A stretch of DNA of 32,609 nt, from the NCBI RefSeq assembly GCF_023299985.1, contig NZ_JALZVX010000103.1, positions 1 to 32,609 of the forward strand, in the 5' to 3' direction. The stretch's first letter is position 1. Each line of letters opens with the position of its first letter. The stretch is from Lacinutrix sp. (GTDB lineage: Bacteria; Bacteroidota; Bacteroidia; Flavobacteriales; Flavobacteriaceae). The translations under genes were made by a program, and so were the position numbers. Shown piece after piece: positions 29,026 to 32,609 of the stretch. The notes beneath the pieces are model-generated. The model saw only the letters and a list, made by a program, of their open reading frames with translations. It was not told the origin of the DNA and did no database searches.

Positions 29026-29466
29026 ATGAACAGTAAACAAATCATAAACCTTTTACCATACCAACAACCTTTTCTATTCGTTGAAGAACTAACCACGATT
29101 TCAAACGAAGGAATAACAGGAAATTACACCTTCAAAAAAAACGAACATTTCTACAAAGGACATTTCAAAGACAATCCAATTACACCTGGTGTTATTTTAA
29201 CAGAATGCATGGCACAAATAGGCGTAGTCTGTTTAGGTGTTTATATGTTGAAAGACGAAGTTTCCGAAGAAAACAAACCACAAATAGCATTAACATCAAG
29301 TCAAGTAGATTTCTTTTTACCAGTATTTCCTGGAGAAAAAGTAACTGTAGTTTCAGAGAAAGAAGTGTTTAGGTTTAATAAGTTGAAATGTAACGTGAAG
29401 TTATTTAATGAGAAGAATGAACTGGTTTGTAGAGGAAAAATCTCAGGAATGATGAAGATAGTGTAA
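29026..29466 (+). CDS. FabZ-like 3-hydroxyacyl-ACP dehydratase
   Basis: Hotdog motif HFYKGHFKDNPITPGVILTECMAQIG. Confidence 0.88.
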   Translation: MNSKQIINLLPYQQPFLFVEELTTISNEGITGNYTFKKNEHFYKGHFKDNPITPGVILTECMAQIGVVCLGVYMLKDEVSEENKPQIALTSSQVDFFLPVFPGEKVTVVSEKEVFRFNKLKCNVKLFNEKNELVCRGKISGMMKIV

Positions 29467-29485
29467 AGCCAAATATAATTGATAC

Positions 29486-29510
29486 TGTCACACTGAGCTT
29501 GTCGAAGTGT
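29486..29510 (+). repeat. REP-like palindrome, family A
   Basis: tgtcacactgagcttgtcgaagtgt. Confidence 0.8.
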
Positions 29511-29535
29511 TTGTCGTAATTATAAAAATAAAAAA

Positions 29536-30810
29536 TTGAAAAAAAACAGAGTCGTCATAACAGGTTTAGGAGTCGTAGCACCAAATGGTGTTGGTCTCGA
29601 AGCGTTTAGTAAAGCCATAAAAAATGGCGAATCTGGAATTACGTTTCATCAACAATTAGCAGACTTAAATTTTTCGTGCTGTATTGGTGGTATTCCTAAT
29701 ATTTCTGAAGAAAAAAAATTAGAATATTTAACACCTTTACAACTTAGAGGCTTTAATAGTTCTGGTATTTTATATGGTTGTATTGCAGGTAGGGATGCAT
29801 GGAAAGATGCAGGGTTTACAATAGATAAAAACAGCGACTTAGATTTTAATAGCGGAACCGTTTTTGGAACAGGAACTTCTGGAGTCGAAAAATTTAGAGA
29901 AGCTATTTACAAGCTAGATGATAAGCAAGTAAAGCGACTAGGAAGCACAGTTGTAGTACAAACTATGGCTAGCGGAATTAGTGCTTTTTTAGGTGGAATA
30001 CTAGGCTTGGGAAATCAAGTTACAACAAATTCTTCTGCATGCACAACAGGAACCGAAGCTATTTTAATGGGTTACGAGCGCATTAAAAACGGACTAGCAA
30101 AACGTATGCTAGTTGGAAGTTGCAGTGACGATGGACCATATATTTGGGGAGGTTTTGATGCTATGCGTGTGATGACATACAAACATAATGAGACACCAAA
30201 ACAAGGCTCAAGACCAATGTGTGCAACAGCATCTGGATTTGTGCCTGGATCTGGAGCAGGTGCTTTAGTTTTAGAATCGTTAGAAAGCGCATTAGAACGA
30301 AAAGCAACTATTTACGCTGAGGTTTTAGGCGGAAACATTAATTCTGGTGGACAACGAGATGGTGGAACCATGACTGCTCCAAATGCTAAAGCTGTGCAGC
30401 GTTGTATTAAAGATGCCATTAAAAACGCTAATATTTCAGCCGAAGAAATAGATACTATAAATGGACATTTAACAGCAACCTCAAAAGATAGTTTAGAGAT
30501 TGAAAATTGGACAAAAGCATTAAATAGAAAAGGAACAGGTTTTCCGTACATTAATTCTTTAAAGTCTATGGTTGGTCATTGCTTAGCAGCAGCTGGAAGC
30601 ATAGAAAGCGTAGCAACTGTGTTACAATTAAAAGAACAGTTTGTGTTTCCTAATGTTAATTGCGATACTATTCATCCAGAAATTTCAGCATTAATTTCCG
30701 AAGAAAAAATTGTAAAAAAACTTAAAGAAACGAACCTTAATATTGCAGCTAAAGCTAGTTTTGGTTTTGGTGACGTTAATGGTTGTGTTATCTTTAAGAG
30801 ATATAATTAA
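29536..30810 (+). CDS. Beta-ketoacyl-ACP synthase (FabF-like KS)
   Basis: TTG start; NSSACTTGTEAI active-site Cys; INGHLTATSKDS and KSMVGHCLAAAGSIE His motifs. Confidence 0.9.
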   Translation: MKKNRVVITGLGVVAPNGVGLEAFSKAIKNGESGITFHQQLADLNFSCCIGGIPNISEEKKLEYLTPLQLRGFNSSGILYGCIAGRDAWKDAGFTIDKNSDLDFNSGTVFGTGTSGVEKFREAIYKLDDKQVKRLGSTVVVQTMASGISAFLGGILGLGNQVTTNSSACTTGTEAILMGYERIKNGLAKRMLVGSCSDDGPYIWGGFDAMRVMTYKHNETPKQGSRPMCATASGFVPGSGAGALVLESLESALERKATIYAEVLGGNINSGGQRDGGTMTAPNAKAVQRCIKDAIKNANISAEEIDTINGHLTATSKDSLEIENWTKALNRKGTGFPYINSLKSMVGHCLAAAGSIESVATVLQLKEQFVFPNVNCDTIHPEISALISEEKIVKKLKETNLNIAAKASFGFGDVNGCVIFKRYN

Positions 30811-30818
30811 TCAATGGT

Positions 30819-30914
30819 CTTAGACAGGCTCAGACTGACAAATAGTTTCAATTTTGGCTTGACTACTACATTGCCAATTGTAAGTTCTAATGTCACACTG
30901 AGCTTGTCGAAGTG
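30819..30914. repeat. REP-spacer-REP unit (BIME-like), copy 1
   Basis: cttagacaggctcagactgaca + spacer + tgtcacactgagcttgtcgaagtg; 57-bp core (30828-30884) identical to copy 2. Confidence 0.8.
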
Positions 30915-30940
30915 CCAACAATAATTCAAGAAATATAAAA

Positions 30941-31246
30941 ATGAAATTCTACTACGTTTAGATATTATTACGTGCAGACAAAACGTATTACACAGGAATG
31001 ACTAATGATTTAGAAAGGCGAGTATCTCAGCATAAATCTGGGTACAAAAAAGACTCGTATACTGCAACAAGACTACCTGTTAAGTTACCTTGGTATTTAC
31101 AATGTGAAAACCCAAAAGAAGCTATTAAAATTGAAAAACAAATAAAAGGTTGGTCTCAAAGAAAGAAAAGAGCATTAATTAATGAAAACTGGGATGATTT
31201 AGTCGAATTTTCAAAGAATTATAAGGAAAATGATAACCATATATAA
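30941..31246 (+). pseudogene. GIY-YIG nuclease, in-frame TAG at codon 7
   Basis: ATG AAA TTC TAC TAC GTT TAG ATA TTA TTA ... = MKFYYV*ILLRADKTYYTGMTNDLERRVSQHKSG...EAIKIEKQIKGWSQRKKRALINENW. The ORF-track start at 30998 lacks the first half of the GIY-YIG motif. Confidence 0.85.
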
Positions 31247-31259
31247 TTGATGGTGTTGT

Positions 31260-31352
31260 CTTCGACAAGCTCAGACTGACAAATAGTTTCAATTTTGGCT
31301 TGACTACTACATTGCCAATTGTAAGATTTAATGTCACAAAAAGCCTCTCGAA
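31260..31352. repeat. REP-spacer-REP unit (BIME-like), copy 2
   Basis: cttcgacaagctcagactgaca + same 57-bp core (31269-31325) + degenerate tgtcacaaaaagcctctcgaag. Confidence 0.8.
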
Positions 31353-31433
31353 GCTTTAAAAACAGTATAGTTTTCAATTTAACTTTGGTAACTATAGTAT
31401 AGTAAAATGGATATTGACAAATAAGTACAGTAA

Positions 31434-31457
31434 TGTCACACTGAGCTTGTCGAAGTG
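31434..31457 (+). repeat. REP-like palindrome, family A
   Basis: tgtcacactgagcttgtcgaagtg, identical to 30891-30914. Confidence 0.85.
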
Positions 31458-31490
31458 CTAAAAAATTATGATATTTAAAAAAGAAAAAAC

Positions 31491-31745
31491 ATGAATAAAG
31501 AAGAATTAATAACTAAATTAAAAACCATTGTACAACCCTATATCCAAGATGAAGAAGCTTTTGCCAACCTCTCTGAAGAGACCGATTTTATAAACGATTT
31601 AAAAATAAATTCAGCTAATTTAGTAGATGTTATTTTAGATGTTGAAGACGAGTTTGATATCAGGATTGAAAACGACGATATGGAAAAAATGACGTCTGTA
31701 AAAGCAGCAATGGATATTGTAAACGAAAAGTTAGCTGTAAAATGA
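31491..31745 (+). CDS. Acyl carrier protein
   Basis: FINDLKINSANLVDVILDVEDEFDIRIENDDMEKMTSVKAAMDIV. Confidence 0.88.
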   Translation: MNKEELITKLKTIVQPYIQDEEAFANLSEETDFINDLKINSANLVDVILDVEDEFDIRIENDDMEKMTSVKAAMDIVNEKLAVK

Positions 31746-32299
31746 TAGGTAATGATATTGTCGATTTAAAACAAGCAGCTAAAGATAGTAATTGGAAACG
31801 TCCACGTTTTTTAGACAAAGTTTTTACAGTTGAAGAACAACAGTTAATTGCAGATGCTAAAAACCAACACCAAATGGTTTGGTTACTTTGGAGCATGAAA
31901 GAAGCTGCTTATAAAGTAAATGTACAACAGTTTGGGAAGCGGTTTTTTAATCCGAAACGATTAGAGTGTGAGTTTGTTTCTTTAGAAAAAGGACAAGTTG
32001 TTATAGATTTTGAAACCTATTTTACAAGTTCTGAAATTAGTAAGGATTATGTTTATACTGTTGCTGTTTTAAACCCAAAACAAAGCTATAAAAGTGAATG
32101 GTTTAGAGATAAAAAATTAGAGATCAGTAAACAAAGCGATCACCTTCAAAACCGTTTTTTAAAAGCTTTAAATTTAGATTTAACAACCATTATAAAAAAT
32201 AATGTTGGTGTACCTAAATTATATTGTAACACGAAAGTATTAAACACCTCTTTTTCTTTGACGCATCATGGCGCTTTTAGTGGCTATACAATGTTGTGA
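31742..32299 (+). CDS. 4'-phosphopantetheinyl transferase superfamily protein
   Basis: MIGNDIVDL and WLLWSMKEAAYKV motifs; overlaps the ACP gene by 4 bp. Confidence 0.88.
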   Translation: MIGNDIVDLKQAAKDSNWKRPRFLDKVFTVEEQQLIADAKNQHQMVWLLWSMKEAAYKVNVQQFGKRFFNPKRLECEFVSLEKGQVVIDFETYFTSSEISKDYVYTVAVLNPKQSYKSEWFRDKKLEISKQSDHLQNRFLKALNLDLTTIIKNNVGVPKLYCNTKVLNTSFSLTHHGAFSGYTML

Positions 32300-32609
32300 T
32301 TTCTAAATACCGATTGGTGTTTTTTTCTATGTTTGTTTTACTTTCAAAAAACACCTTCTCACCATTTAAATCTCCCTCAATTAAATAATAATTACCTTTA
32401 AAAAAAGATTGTTTTACAGTTACTTTTAATTCAGATTTTTCAACAACTTGTAGTTGATGTGCATAAATAATCTCATTATCTATCACATTAAATTCACTAA
32501 AAAAAGAAGCTATTAAAGGTGTTCTAGGATTTTTATATAAGTGTTCAGGCAAATTATAAGCTTCAATAGTATTATTATTAAGTACCATCATGTTATCTGC
32601 AAAACCCAA
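32277..32609 (-). CDS. C-terminal part of an ABC transporter ATP-binding protein (runs off window)
   Basis: GFADNMMVLNNNTIEAYNLPEHLYKNPRTPLIASFFSEFNVI resembles the post-ABC region of FbpC/PotA-type ATPases; 5' end outside the window. Confidence 0.65.
   Translation of the reverse strand: MGFADNMMVLNNNTIEAYNLPEHLYKNPRTPLIASFFSEFNVIDNEIIYAHQLQVVEKSELKVTVKQSFFKGNYYLIEGDLNGEKVFFESKTNIEKNTNRYLEITTLYSH

Noticed and set aside
30959-30961. Programmed readthrough/recoding at the GIY-YIG TAG
   Set aside because: No evidence for recoding signals; simple nonsense mutation or sequencing error is more likely.
28907-31460. CRISPR array
   Set aside because: Repeats are palindromes with irregular spacing, separated by genes; no regular repeat-spacer pattern or cas genes.

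Overview
AT-rich chromosomal window from a Bacteroidota, most likely Flavobacteriaceae; all calls come from reading the sequence, with no searches run. (1) 1-8.95 kb looks like an accessory region. It holds an orphan Rhs C-terminal tip with an NlpC/P60-like toxin domain plus a lipoprotein (putative immunity), a decayed XRE regulator, a translationally coupled type II secretion/type IV pilus-like operon (two lipoproteins, GspC/PilP-like, PilX-like with a beta-solenoid-like body, two pseudopilins, GspF), and a convergent tyrosine recombinase next to a possible tRNA 3'-end remnant. (2) 9.1-14.3 kb has a secreted SH3 protein, a propeller/LytS-type histidine kinase with a LytTR regulator, and a small proline-rich, PID-CTERM-like protein. 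(3) 14.3-20.07 kb is housekeeping: ribE, pdxA, DUF177, rpmF, fabH, accB, accC. (4) 20.09-23.4 kb has a decayed minus-strand gene and a T9SS-sorted reprolysin-like metalloprotease. (5) 23.4-32.3 kb has an FAD oxidoreductase and GreA-like protein, then a type III PKS cluster (FAD oxidoreductase, methyltransferase, T3PKS, enoyl-reductase-like SDR, FabZ-like, KS, ACP, PPTase). The gaps of this cluster contain many REP-like palindromes. One gap carries a GIY-YIG nuclease gene with an in-frame TAG, flanked by 22-bp inverted repeats and by duplicated ~95-bp REP-spacer-REP units. This last structure is the best candidate for an undescribed mobile system.
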